Assembly: GCA_002270565.1 (NCBI GenBank) | Contig: NQMI01000022.1 | Coordinates: 372,001 to 436,000, forward strand | Length of the DNA: 64,000 nt | Source of the DNA: Stenocarpella maydis | Lineage: Eukaryota; Ascomycota; Sordariomycetes; Diaporthales; Diaporthaceae | Direction of reading: 5' to 3' | Made by a program: the position numbers and the translations under genes | Notes under the pieces: model-generated | The model's input: only the letters and a program-made list of their open reading frames with translations | Databases searched by the model: none | What the model was told of the DNA's origin: nothing | In this document: positions 1 to 10,774 of the stretch, one piece after another | Numbering within the stretch: position 1 is the first letter of the stretch | Layout of the letters: each line of letters opens with the position of its first letter

Positions 1-285
1 TGGTGCATGAGGGCCGGTTGGAGCCTCCGAATGGATGAACAACCAAACTGTATGGTCGGATACACCACAGGAGCTGCGTGGGCTCCACCCGCACCAGTAC
101 TGCCTGGAACTGCTAAGCGCTTATAAATATCAAGTAAAATATGACCGAAGCTTTTACCATAGCCTCTTTGCCTGAGTAAAGTGTGTTGGTGGTTGTTAAG
201 AGGTCGATTTCCCTCCTCCCTACCCCCCTCAGAAGCGACCCCTAGACAACCCTAGCTGCCAATCTTGGCTGCTTCCCGGGTCACC
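1..285. other. Upstream region of the kinase gene
   Basis: No coding signal. It holds the presumed promoter and 5' leader of the gene starting at 286, with a TATA-like TATAAATA at 122-129 and a pyrimidine-rich stretch around 208-232. Confidence 0.5.
122..129 (+). promoter_or_regulatory. TATA-like box
   Basis: TATAAATA lies about 157 bp upstream of the ATG at 286, a plausible fungal core-promoter distance. Sequence match only. Confidence 0.35.
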
Positions 286-1438
286 ATGGCAGAGGAGGAA
301 GAGTTCGTCTGGAAGGGAGAGAATCCAGTCCCAGCGCACCTAATTGGGTACATCGATGACGCCGTCAAGGATGTGCTTCCGCCAGGCACTCAAGTCCATG
401 GCATCTCGCCAAGTGGCACATCATACTGGGCACGAACTGCCAAGATCGATGCTACAGATAAGGACGGGAACGAGACACCCTTCTTCATGAAAGTAAATAT
501 CATCATTCAGCAACAGGTTGATCAACTTTCTAGCTGACTGGGTGCGCTACCCCCCACAGGTCCACCAGTTTGACCATGGCAAGGACATGGTTTCCTCAGA
601 ATATATGGGGTGCAAAGCTCTATACGGCGCATACCCTGAGCTTGTACCCGAGCCGATAGCATGGGGTACCTACAAAGGAGAAGAAGATGTCCACTTCCTG
701 GTCGTTCGGTTCTATCAGTTAACGGGGAGTATTCCAAGCGTTTCTGACTTCCCAGCGCTGCTCGCGAAGCTACAGACCAGGCCAGAAGCAGAGTCTAAGA
801 CTGGGGGTTTCGGTTTCCCCATAATCACATATGGCGGAAACAAGCCTTCCGTGTTTCCTTTGAGCAAATCGTGGGAAAAGACGTTCGCTAGGTGTCTCGA
901 GGCATCTTTCATCCAAGAGGAACAAAAGCATGGTCCAGACGCTGAGCTAACAAGTCTTCGAGACAAGATTTTCCGCAAAGTAATACCGAGGTTGATCCGG
1001 CCTCTTGAGACTGAAAGACGTCGTATCGATCCGGTTCTCTGCCACGGAGACTTGTGGGATGGGAATGCGTCAGTAGATGCCCTGACAGGCGAACCGAAGA
1101 TCTTCGACCCAACACCCCTGTACGGTTACAAGGAATGTAAGTTTGGAAGACTCCCCTCAAAGACTTGCCAAACTGATGCTCCTCACAGACGACTTGGCAC
1201 CCTGGTTCATCCCACGACACCAGATGACAAACGCATACATCGATGAATACACCAGACATGCCCAAATCTCAGAGCCGGTTGAGGACTTCTACGACCGAGG
1301 CATACTCTACAGCTTGTATAACACGCCTTATGAGGCTTTTCCGAGGTCAGATCCAGCTTACTGACGTAGTGGTTTAGACGGTTCAACCTCCATGCCTCAT
1401 CCTTGTACGAAGGAAATCTTCGGATGCGCAAGACGTGA
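286..1438 (+). CDS. Fructosamine/ketosamine-3-kinase family protein
   Basis: The product is a 323-residue member of the fructosamine-kinase/APH-like family, which phosphorylates sugar-derived ketosamines on glycated proteins so that the adduct falls off. I place exons at 286-492, 560-1136, 1189-1315 and 1378-1438. All junctions are GT..AG, and the joined frame restores the family order. Visible motifs are the catalytic-loop HGDLWDGN, then FDPTPLYGYKEYDLAPW (family FDAA.FYAH.EYELG.WR), SEPVEDFYDR, and the C-terminal RFNLHASSLY, which is rebuilt only by removing the 62-bp third intron. I chose the ATG at 286 for its good context (CACCATGG). The usual Ala-Ala or Ala-Cys after the metal-binding Asp is Pro-Thr here. 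The C-terminus is slightly short after RMRKT. Family assignment is firm; the substrate is inferred. Confidence 0.85.
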
Positions 1439-2414
1439 ATAAGCTCAGACACTCAACTCAAATTGGAGATCCCCAAATATACTGACTGGTCCACTATAGT
1501 GCAAAGAAGGATATGAGATACCTTGTCGAAAAGTACTCAGCTGGGTACGATGGCTACGCTCTAGAGCGTGGGCTTCAGGTTGATAAGCCGAGTCGGCTTG
1601 AGCATTGAGTGATGACCTTTGCACAATCATCCAGAGTACACGGCAACTCTGAAGGCGTTTTAGCGTCGGATATATATATAATAGACCTGGTCAAGTTGCT
1701 ACGCAGAAGTGCGCGCCTCATTAGAATACGTCTTCTGAGAGGCCCTTCGTACTTGAGTCCCCCAAATCTGGCATGACACAGGGGGAAAGCCCATTCCCGT
1801 AATCACATATAATTGGCTAGTGGGAGATTTATTCTTTAAACCTACTTGAACGTATCCTGAATTCCAATTATGGCCAAAATGTGCAGAGAGGACATGTTCA
1901 AAATCTGGCCTCAACACAGGGGAGGATCCCGGTAGCGGAGCACTGTTTCCTGAATCTGGGCAACTTTGAGAATGAATCGTTCCTTTCTTCAACGTTGCGG
2001 AACCAATGAGCGGTCTCTGATGTCTAGTTGCAAAAGAACGTGTTATATCCCCGCGCTGGATGAGACGAAAAGAGACCATTTCTGTTCATTTGACTCTGAT
2101 TCCCAAACGAATCTGCCCTAGGCTAGGTTATTTTGTACCGCCACCCAAAGTAGAATGCAACGTCAAGTTCAGATGTAGCATCAACCAAGGACCAACACTC
2201 GTATGCGTTGGGTGAGGGGGTGGCTGTCAAATTGGGTCCCATGGGTCCCGCAAGTGACCAACAGGGGGCCGTTAGATAGGCCCAGATGGTCGCGGATCCT
2301 TTGCCTCGGTGACAGTAGACATGATGAAGCACCAGCCCCAAGGTCCTTTCTCGTGGTCCCCTCTCGCTGTCCACGACGTCGCCAGATCTTCTCTTTGGTG
2401 TCTCTGGAAGAAAG
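1439..2414. other. Intergenic region
   Basis: About 1 kb between two plus-strand genes. It contains a short TA microsatellite near 1671-1681. Open frames on the minus strand (1699-2079) look like chance ORFs without a recognisable domain. Confidence 0.5.
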
Positions 2415-4157
2415 ATGTCACCAACCCCGGATCAGGAGCCGCCAGAGCAAGGCGCCAAGTGCCGTCCGCATTTATCGCCTGCGGGTGCACAACAGAGCAC
2501 CAGTACAGGAGACAAAGTCGGATCTAAACCAGTCGACCATGTGGCGACTCATGGACCGAAGGCCAATTCCTCATCAGCAACCTCTCCCGCCTCAGTGCCA
2601 TACAGTGTCTTCACCAAGTGGCAAAAGCGCTATCTCACCTACCTCCTCAGCTTCTTAACCCTCGCCTCGTCCCTAACAGCGAACATATACCTGCCCCTTA
2701 TCCTGCTACTAGCCGAGCAATACCACAGTTCAGCCCAAGCAATCAACCTGACAATCACTATCTACATCATTTTCCAGGGCATTTCAGCCTCCTTCTGGAG
2801 CCCCCTCTCCGACGTCTTCGGCCGCCGCCCGGTATTCATATTGACCTTCAGCCTGTACACTACCGCCAGCCTGGGGCTCGCCTTCTCCGAGGGGAGCTAC
2901 ACGGCGCTGATCATCTTGCGTGCCACACAAAGCATCGGCGGCTCCGCCGTCCTGAGCCTCGCGTATGGCGTCGTCGCCGACGTCGTCACCTCGGCCGAGA
3001 GGGGAAGCATGCTTGGACCAATGCTGGCCAGCGGGAACCTGGGTCCGTGTATCGGCCCAATCATCGGCGGCGGGGTCGCGCTGACCGGCCGGCCGGCGTG
3101 GTGCTTCTGGGCGCTGGTGATCTTTGGCGGGATCGCACTCTCGCTGATACTCTGGACTTTGCCTGAGACCAGGAGGACCATTGTTGGCAATGGATCTGTG
3201 CCCGCCTTGGGGATTTGGCGCACGTGGTGGAGCCTTAGGGTCGACTGGAGGAGGAACAGGAGATCAAGAGACGAAGAAGATTCGGAGAAGGGGCGCAGGA
3301 TCGCCACAAATGCTGAGGAGAGTTTCGATGAGACAAATCCGGGAAGCAATGCTATCAGCCCAAAGGAAGAAGAGAAAATTGCAAGCAATGTCGTGATCGA
3401 GGATCCCAAAAAAATTGCCACTGGAAAAGGGCGACTGATCGTTCCGAATCCATTTGCATCACTCCGCCTCGTCTTCTACTGGGACACATTTCTGGGCCTC
3501 TGGCTTTCAGCAAGCCCATACGCAGTATGGTACCTCATCCAGGCCTCGATCCCCGTCATCTATGGGCGCGACCCTGGCGGCTACGGCTTCAAGGACATAT
3601 ATGTGGGCCTCTGTTACCTGACTGGAGGCTCAGGCGTCATCGCAGGCGGCTTTATTTGCGGCAAGATGATGGACAGCAACTACAAGCACGTGGCAAAAAA
3701 GGCTGGCTTCTCCACGGACAAGAGTGACAACCATAACATCCACGACTTCCCGATCGAGGAGGCGCGCAGCCGCTTCTCCTTCCTCATTCTGGCGTTTTCA
3801 GCTTGCGTCCTAGTGGGCTTCGCATGGGCGGTACAACTCAAAGTGCACCCGGCTATACCACTGATCCTGCAGTTTTACCTCGGGGTAAAATGCACGGTCT
3901 TGCACCAGGTCTATAGCGCTCTAGTTGTGGATATATTTCCGGACAAACCCAGCACGATTGCTGCAAGCAACAACATCATCCGGTGTGGATTATCTTCTGC
4001 TGTTGTTGCTGCTCTGAACCCACTGGTTAACACCATGGGCAGAGGTTGGTTCTTTACTATGGTTGCTTTTTTGGATGGAGGTTTGTGCATGGTCTTTGTA
4101 ATTATACTGAGGCGCTGGGGCAAACTTTGGAGGAATAGACGAAGCAAGACTGTATAA
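2415..4157 (+). CDS. MFS transporter, DHA1 (drug:H+ antiporter) type
   Basis: Single-exon, 580-residue major facilitator protein of the plasma membrane, probably exporting toxic compounds or polyamine-like substrates. After a soluble Ser/Pro-rich N-terminus of about 65 residues, TM1 starts near residue 72. The loop 2-3 signature SPLSDVFGRRPVF (129-141) is MFS motif A. LASGNLGPCIGPIIGG is the antiporter motif C of 12-TM DHA1 proteins. A charged central loop (about 265-350, rich in Lys/Glu) separates the two six-helix halves. The end AASNNIIRCGLSSAVVAALN is typical of the Qdr/Dtr-like fungal subgroup. Length fits DHA1 proteins (500-600). The start at 2415 is the first ATG of the frame. There is no cluster context; neighbours are a kinase and a transposon. 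Substrate unknown. Confidence 0.88.
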   Translation: MSPTPDQEPPEQGAKCRPHLSPAGAQQSTSTGDKVGSKPVDHVATHGPKANSSSATSPASVPYSVFTKWQKRYLTYLLSFLTLASSLTANIYLPLILLLAEQYHSSAQAINLTITIYIIFQGISASFWSPLSDVFGRRPVFILTFSLYTTASLGLAFSEGSYTALIILRATQSIGGSAVLSLAYGVVADVVTSAERGSMLGPMLASGNLGPCIGPIIGGGVALTGRPAWCFWALVIFGGIALSLILWTLPETRRTIVGNGSVPALGIWRTWWSLRVDWRRNRRSRDEEDSEKGRRIATNAEESFDETNPGSNAISPKEEEKIASNVVIEDPKKIATGKGRLIVPNPFASLRLVFYWDTFLGLWLSASPYAVWYLIQASIPVIYGRDPGGYGFKDIYVGLCYLTGGSGVIAGGFICGKMMDSNYKHVAKKAGFSTDKSDNHNIHDFPIEEARSRFSFLILAFSACVLVGFAWAVQLKVHPAIPLILQFYLGVKCTVLHQVYSALVVDIFPDKPSTIAASNNIIRCGLSSAVVAALNPLVNTMGRGWFFTMVAFLDGGLCMVFVIILRRWGKLWRNRRSKTV

Positions 4158-4533
4158 CTAGATGTATTTCGAAAAAAGTGATTGCCCCCGACCACAATTT
4201 ATGACTCAGGATGAGTAGCCTACGGAGTTATGTGCGTTCACCAAGGGGGTGATTCATATGGAATACCTAGGTATATAGCTAAGACATTCCTCCCACTTTC
4301 CCCACCTTCCAGCGCGGCCAGCTTGTAAATATCTTGCCTGTTTCAACCCCATGGCAAGTTATCAGTGAATATATCTGATGGAGCCAGTAAATCAGATGTT
4401 ATTGTTTCATAACTGTATTCATTTAACTTATAGGTCAGGTATGGTGGAGCTATGTTATCAACCATCCTATAATATTTTGTCATCCACAATTCATCTGAAC
4501 ATATTGCAAGCCGAATAGTGATTATCTACGGCT
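4158..4533. other. Intergenic region with a TACCTAGGTA palindrome
   Basis: The 3' flank of the MFS gene is AT-rich. It carries a perfect 10-bp palindrome TACCTAGGTA at 4264-4273 that recurs elsewhere in the window. No coding signal. Confidence 0.5.
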
Positions 4534-4541
4534 TTTAATAT
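4534..4541. repeat. Target-site duplication, left (TTTAATAT)
   Basis: TTTAATAT abuts the left TIR and is repeated exactly at 5764-5771 next to the right TIR, as an 8-bp insertion duplication. Confidence 0.85.
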
Positions 4542-4586
4542 GAGATCGGATATTCGCAGGGCAAAAAACGGATGGTACAGGGCAAC
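4542..4586 (+). repeat. Left terminal inverted repeat of the 1.2 kb MULE
   Basis: 45 bp matching the reverse complement of 5719-5763 with a single T/C difference at the 32nd base. Confidence 0.85.
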
Positions 4587-4828
4587 AGGTACCCACCGAC
4601 CAATCAGAGCGCCCCATTCAACGTCACTTCCCACACGCACCACCCACACCAAGTGCTTCTAATGCCCCCGACCTGCAGACATGCCAATCCCCCTTCTGCC
4701 ACCAAACAACACTCCCTCGCCAACCACCCACAACTGACGATATGGACCAAATTCTTTTTGTAATCGATCATCTTGCCATCAGAAATACATCTTCATTAGT
4801 CAGAATTGAATTTTCTGGTGTTGCAGCG

Positions 4829-5464
4829 ATGGCGCTGGTGCCTGATTACACCCACCTCGAGGCGCAATGGCAGGCAGACTGTCACAACTGGAACAACCAG
4901 ATCACCGCCACAAACAACCGACTTCCAGCACTTTCCCGACCTCCTGACTACCTGAAATTTTTCCACGATGGATACAACACCTATGAGGAACTCAAGGCTG
5001 ATTTAGACGAGGCCACGAAGCGAGCTGGTTACGTGACGGCGAAGGAAGACTCCAAGGCTAACTACGCGCGTCTGCGGTGTTGCCGCGGCACCAAACGCCC
5101 AACCACTGCAACAAACAATTCCTCCTCCACGATCAAAGTCGACTGCACCTGGTTAGCGCTTGCTCACCGTATAAAGCAGACTTCTGGCAAGTGGGTAAAC
5201 GAATCAACTCGGCATTCGAATGGAATGACGAGAGCCTCCAGTCCCTTGACCAAGAGGACTCCTGTAGTAGGAAGAACCAGCGAGAAGCTGTCCGACGGGA
5301 CAAGCAGTTGGAGGCAGGGCTCACGAAGCCAGCCACTCGTCAGCTTCCGAAGCGACGTTCTGCAGGGACTGCCTCGTCAGCGACGACGACCACAACACCA
5401 GGGCCAGCAGCCAAGAAGCCCCGTACGAGGGCTCGCGAGACGATCAACCAGCTGCTACGGGTAG
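4829..5464 (+). pseudogene. MULE-derived protein remnant (FAR1-like N-terminus)
   Basis: Starting at ATG 4829 (MALVPDYTHL), the frame encodes a region related to the N-terminus of fungal MULE transposases: a DYLKFFHDGYNTYEEL segment, then YARLRCCRG and a Cys/Trp region (KVDCTWLALAHR) resembling a FAR1-type DNA-binding domain. After about residue 127 (SGKWV) the catalytic part is missing. The frame runs directly into sequence whose coding potential lies in another frame (5200-5565: INSAFEWNDESLQ...), equivalent to the transposase C-terminus. An internal deletion therefore fused the N- and C-terminal parts out of frame. It may still make a truncated DNA-binding protein, but no function is shown. 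Confidence 0.55.
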
Positions 5465-5718
5465 ATCTGACTGTGGAGGACCTCGTCGGCAACAAGAAGG
5501 AGACCCAGGAGGAGATTCAGGTGCTAGGATCGGTCAAGGAACGCCCCAGACGAGGAAATAAGTAGCAAAACACCAGGGCAGAAGAAACGATGGGGGCAAG
5601 CAGAAGCGACGATAGTGGCATTCGTATTTGACGATAAATGTGTAGTCAATGACCGTGTATTATTGTTTTGTATGGCGAATGGGTGGTGCAAAAAAATGTT
5701 GGCGCACGGGGGGTACAC

Positions 5719-5763
5719 GTTGCCCTGTACCGTCCGTTTTTTGCCCTGCGAATATCCGATCTC
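5719..5763 (-). repeat. Right terminal inverted repeat of the 1.2 kb MULE
   Basis: Inverted copy of 4542-4586 with one mismatch, followed by the TSD at 5764-5771. Confidence 0.85.
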
Positions 5764-6193
5764 TTTAATATTTTAGCAACAGACTTTATACACATGCAAC
5801 ATGCCTAACTGTGCTCTGAACTTGGTCTTTCGTGTTTCGCACCATACAGGTTCAAGTATTCACATATGTTTAAAGCAAGGTAGAGAAGTGGAGTTCAACA
5901 CACATTCACTGTGTTGCGAAGACCTTAAATACAATACACTCCTTCAGTCGTGTCTGGCAGCAATCGCTTTTACTTCCTGGCAACCTCGATCTCAAAGGCT
6001 CGTACATAGCGCCCGCCTGCCCATAACCGCTCTGGACCTTCCAGCCTTGTCGCCCCTTTTCTCCACAGCTGCCTTGTCCTCTATTGCGAGACGACAGAGC
6101 AACCCAAGCAGGTTGTGTGTTTACAGAATCAACACATACGTTCGCGAACTATCCCAGCAAAGCTGCACACGTTGCCGACAATTATACGACACT
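5764..6193. other. Upstream region of the DUF6604 gene
   Basis: Begins with the right TSD TTTAATAT (5764-5771). A frame is open from 5801 into the next gene, but the residues before 6194 look unlike protein-coding sequence, so this is treated as promoter/leader. Confidence 0.45.
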
Positions 6194-9100
6194 ATGGACC
6201 CTTCAGAGGCCACCCCCAATGCCAGCTACTGGCAGTACAAAGATGACACCAGCTACGTTCTCAAATGGATCGACCAAGCGGCCAAGACCTGTGGCTGGAA
6301 GAGACAGCAAAGGAAGCAAAGCGCGAACGCATCGTCATCTGATAGCTCCAGGAGCACACAGAGCATCTCGAGATCCAGTCTTCCTACCAACGAACCCATC
6401 GACACTAAGATTGTGGCAACCTCGGGCAGAATTAAGGGCAAGGACCGCAAGGCTGCGAAGAAGAAGGCTACAGAAGAAGCTGCTGCACAACGAGAAATCG
6501 AGAAGAGAGAAGCAGAAGAGCGAGGAACCTTGTTGAGTGCTTCGGAAATTCTGGAGCAGGCGAATCTGATTTCGACCTGTTTGCCAAAGTCTCAGTCAAG
6601 TGGTATCCGGCCCCCGCCAAGTGTGTAAGTAAATCGCTTCTTTTCTCTAAGTGTTGACCGCTCTTAACCCCTTCCAATCACCCACGCTTACTATACTTAC
6701 ATATCGCGTATACCAGGATACATGCACTCAGCCGAGCCATCAAACTGAGACAGAGATTCTCTGACTGGTTTGAGACTACCCGTCCCCACGACCACAGCAG
6801 CAACTCAGCTCATCTGTTCTTCATCAAGGTTTTGGAGAAGATTGCCGACATATTCCTCCAGGCCACAGAAATGACTGCCACGAACTCAGATGGAGGCAGG
6901 ACTGAAGATGTCAGCTCTGATGCAAGCAAGCCTGTGATGCAGTAAGTGGTTCCCATGTTGATTTTATGGATAAATGAAACCTAGCAATGCTAGGAATCGT
7001 TATCAGTCTCTGCTGGAGCAGGCTATACAAAATGAATCTGAAGATATTCCAGTCCGGTCTGCCAAGTCTTCCCCCACATCCATCAAAGAAGACTCCATCA
7101 AATCAGGTCAAAAGTACCACATGGAGGTCAAGGACAGCCAGGAGAACGCTCTTATGGTTTTTGCTCTTTTCATGGATCTGCATGAAATCAAGGCAAAGAT
7201 CAGGAGTCGTTGGGAGCTATGCTACAAGGATGGTGCCGACATGGTCTCAACATCTTTGCTGACCGACCAGGCTATGGCCTTCGTGAAGAGATCAGAGGAG
7301 AGAATCCTATCTGCCCTCGGCGAAATTCTCTTAAGGGACAGGACGGAAACTGTGCCTGGCTGTTTCCGGGTACATATTGTCGATTGCTCAGCATCCTTCG
7401 AGACCCATATGACCTACAAGCCGTCCTTCATTTCGAGAATTCAGACTACAAAGTTAGAAATGAGGGTGCGGCAGTCAGAATGAACGACCTGACTTTTGCT
7501 TTCTCTGCTCGAAGGCTTCGCAGTTTGATTGGTTACAGTCATATATACTGCCATCCCTTCTTCTCCAATTCGAGCACAATCCAAAAGCACTTTTGAATTC
7601 GGACATTGACAGGGTTGTCGAGAGAGGAAGGATCTTATGCTACACCTTGTATAGGCTGCCTAGAGCTTGTCTGGAAACGACACCGCAGAGACAATTCGAA
7701 GAGGATATCGAAAACGATAGACGGTTTGTGTCGGCTTGGAAGGATCCAATCCTCTCCTCCCTGGCCTCGCTTTGGAATCAGGGAGAGGTCGATCTCACGA
7801 GCATCTTGGCCGTTGAAATAATCACGGACATCAAGGAGTTCCATGATGCTTACCCAGAATCCAGACCCAACTACCATGAGACCTATAAGAACTACATGAA
7901 CTTGCTGGGTCTCAAACCGAGCGAAGACCGGCAACGTCAGACTGCCTTCCGCGTTACTCCAGAGAGCCCACTTACCAGGGGCATAGGAGTAGTAGACGGT
8001 TGGGACGAAAAATGCAACGAGACCCTGATGAAGGTCTATTGCATATTGCCGCCTCCTGCCGTCAATTCTGAGAGGCTCCTCCGCAGGATATTTGAGTTGT
8101 TCGGTGACGACAATGACAATGTGTCTGATATACTCTTTGAGGGACAACGCGAAGAGGACTGTGAAGAGTCTTTGAATCTTTACAGCCGTCTGGACACTCT
8201 GCCCCTCAAGTATAGTACACATAAGTACCGAGAAAGCGGTGTGTTCAAGTTCATTTTCTTTCCGACGAACACCAATCATCTTGAGGAGAATTACCCTTTG
8301 TGTACTACCTTCCGAGGAGCTTTCATGCAGACTCTTACCGAGCCAGCTGGGATTGAGGCTCTCAATGCCGGAAAGGTTGCAGTCGGCGCCATGGCTCATC
8401 TCTACAATTGCCCTCGACAGCTGGGTATTGGCAATCTTCACTGGCCCGCAATGGACCGCGTCATCAACCTTCATAAGGTCGCCTTGTTCGCCGGCGACGT
8501 CCCAACCACCCCGCCTGCCATGCTCAAGAGGTTTTCACATCGATACTGGCTCCCCGAGGGCAGAATATCTCTCAAGGAGAAAACAAAACGCATGAACAGG
8601 GCCGTCACGATGATGAAGCCATCAGCGATTACGCAGGCCTACAACGAGCACTGGGAGACCGCCGGGCGAATTCCCTACTGGTACACCTTGGAAAAAAACG
8701 CTCTCGCTGCAGTAGCGGAAAAGAAGGCTAGGAAGAAGACCCAGTTATCATGCAACCCAGGCTTTGTCGAGAGCATCCCAGTGATGGAGGAGTATCTGAG
8801 AAAGGAGCTGCAAGATGTGCGCGTGGACTACATGCAGATCGACAAGGTCAGCGGCGACTTCAAAACCAAGATGCTCCAGCACGCCCGAGCAGTGTTTGAG
8901 ACACAGGCGAGCCGCATACTCTAAGACGAGGACAAGGACTTTTTGAGCGGTCTCGACTTCGTCTCGGAGGCCTTTGAGCAGGAGGCCCAGCTCCACAGCG
9001 CCATGCCCAAGTGCGGCGGGGACGCCTCCAGGTTGCCCGCCCAGGACTGCGACTACCTCCAGGACAGCATCAACTGCCTCGCAAGCACGCTCAGGGCCAT

Positions 9101-9266
9101 GGGCATTGGCGGAAGCCTTGGTGCTGATGGCGGGGAGGGCGTGAACATGCCCACCTCCCTGACGCGCGTCAGGATCCGGGGCTCGGAGGATCTTCCTGAC
9201 ATGGGCCGGCTTGTATTGGTGTTCCACTGCAGCTGTTGCCACTTGCACCGCAAGCGCTACTTCTGA
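6194..9266 (+). pseudogene. DUF6604-domain protein, probably decaying
   Basis: The N-terminus (WQYKDDTSYVLKWIDQAAKTCGW, then a basic KGKDRKAAKKKA stretch, IHALSRAIKLRQRFSDWF, HLFFIKVLEKI, and DLHEIKAKIRSRWELCYKDG with LTDQAMAFVKRSEE) has the order of the fungal DUF6604 domain, whose function is unknown. Clean introns lie at 6625-6716 and 6942-6984. After about 7320 the coding signal moves from one frame to a second (LLSILRDPYDLQAVLHFEN, about 7385-7520), then to a third (FDWLQSYILPSLLLQFEHN..., 7524-8921), and I find no convincing introns at those points. A TAA at 8922 stops that frame, yet it stays open and coding-like to 9266 (DFLSGLDFVSEAFEQEAQLH). Two frame changes and a nonsense codon suggest a decaying gene. 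Sequencing error cannot be excluded. Confidence 0.6.
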
Positions 9267-9791
9267 GCCCAGCAAGGCTCGCAATGTTACTAGGTCGTTC
9301 TGGCTTCCCGGCACGCATGATGTAATGGGAGAAGGCTATTTAGTTATGGCAAGAACGAGCTCTTTTCTCGGCTGTTCATAGCGTTGTTTGAGTGTGGATG
9401 GATAGAGGGGACCGGTGTACGACTCAAAGATGTGTTGGAGGAGTTATGGGCAGCGAGCAGGGAATGGATCACAGAGCGGTTCTGCACTCACCGGTAACAT
9501 GTGAAAAGTACAATGCTGTTGTATTAAAAGACAACTTCACATGTGGTTGGAAAATGTGATGTGGCGTGAGTAATATAGCTATGAACAAGCACGCAGCGTT
9601 GATCATGATAAACCTTCCGCCTGAGTCGCAGGGCAAGCAGGCATATCTAACCAGCCAACGTGACTTCAGTAAGATATATACAAGAAATACTAAGTACGCC
9701 CACCATTTGTGTTACTAGTATAGCGACAGTCGTAAAGCTGGACGCGACAGACATTGGAGGACGCTCTGTAACGGCGTGTTAATCCAGTAGC
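9267..9791. other. Intergenic region
   Basis: About 525 bp between the DUF6604 remnant and the LPMO stop. No coding signal. An imperfect hairpin (ACATGTGAAAAGT near 9496 and ACTTCACATGT near 9533) may form in the 3' region. Confidence 0.4.
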
Positions 9792-10774
9792 TCAGAAAGT
9801 GAACCCAGACCAAATGCCACCACCTGGAGGAGTGTACGTAGTAGCCTTGCTCGAGTATATGTCGATCTAGGAAGACAGCGTCAGCAGTGTTCTATTTACG
9901 TGGGGCAGTCCCCGGGGCCATCTTGCCACGGCGTGGCTAGTCTCAATACTCACCAAGACACCGGGGTCGCTGGCAGAAGCATAGGCAGGGATGGAGTAGA
10001 GGAATTCCGAGGATGGCGAGGCAGAGCCGCCCCCTGTGACGACGAGCTGGGCACATTCCGGATAGAACTGTGGGGTGTTTGTTTGGTGGAGAGCGAGCAG
10101 CTCGTGGCGGATGAGGTAGTTCCCGGCCGCAAGGTTGGTAGGGATCTTGCTCGCCCACTTGAGCGTCTACGCACCAGAAATCATGTCAGCAACCCGCCGA
10201 GGCTGGCCTCGCGTCACCCGAGGCCTGGAAAAGGTATGACCTGCCTTATAAACAATAGCGGTTCCCCAGCTGTCCCCGCTCAGCGGCGGAGCGGTCATGC
10301 CCATCTGGTCGATCTTGAACCAGGCCTTGCCCTTGCCGTCGCAGGCGGAGAAGGCCCCGGAGCACTTGTACATCCAGACCATGACGGGCCCCTGCTGGTG
10401 CGTCCACTGGGACCAGATGGCCGTGATGTTCTGCCCCGCCGCGATGGTGGCGGAGAGGGCCGCGGACGTGCCACCATTGCAGGTCATCTTGGCGTCGGTC
10501 ACGCTCATGATGGGGTTGTAGTCGGGCCACTGCCGCTGGATGCTCGGGGGCGAGGTCGAGGGCGAGAAGCCGGTGTAGCCTGGGTACGTGCTGGAGGGCG
10601 GATCGAGTGTTAGCTGGGAAGAGTGTCTAGGGAATCCGGTGGGCTCCTTATTCCCCCCCTCTCAGCTTTCCGCGTCACGACTTACGTTGAACCGATTTGG
10701 TAACTGGTAACGGCTCCGTGGCCAGCGGCCAGTGAGGCGGCCGACAAGGCCGAAGCGAAGATGTTCAGCTTCAT
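9792..10774 (-). CDS. AA9 lytic polysaccharide monooxygenase, secreted
   Basis: A 240-residue copper LPMO that oxidatively cleaves cellulose or xyloglucan outside the cell. Exons, in order of translation: 10686-10774, 10245-10590, 9954-10166 and 9792-9866. The signal peptide MKLNIFASALSAASLAAG is followed by His19, which becomes the mature N-terminal copper ligand of the histidine brace. Other AA9 marks are YPGYTGFSPSTSP, QWPDYNPI, CNGGTSA, the second His in WTHQQGPVMVW, RHELLALHQTNTPQFYPECAQL with the axial Tyr, and the end YTPPGGGIWSG. No CBM1 follows. The second intron (10167-10244) has a GC..AG border: AAG/GCAGGT gives VYK-TLKW in phase, whereas the nearby GT does not. Long plus-strand ORFs here are antisense shadows. 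Confidence 0.9.

Larger units (their letters stand above)
4542..5763 (+). mobile_element. Non-autonomous Mutator-like (MULE) element, 1222 bp
   Basis: The ends form an inverted repeat of at least 45 bp with one mismatch (starting GAGATCGGATATTCGCAGGG), flanked by an exact 8-bp duplication. The TIR shares ATTCGCA and AAAAACGGA.GGTACA with the larger element at 21949-24950. Internal coding sequence also aligns with the two ends of that element, so this is a deletion derivative lacking the transposase core. It is GC-normal, without the TAG/TAA-rich decay seen in the large copy, so it has escaped RIP. An 8-bp TSD and long TIRs fit the Mutator superfamily (Hop-like in fungi). Confidence 0.85.

Noticed and set aside
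5801..6193. N-terminal extension of the DUF6604 protein
   Set aside because: Frame is open, but residues are not domain-like; MDPSEATPN at 6194 immediately precedes the conserved region.
9900..10613. 237-codon plus-strand ORF
   Set aside because: Antisense shadow of the AA9 LPMO exons, whose family motifs are unambiguous on the minus strand.
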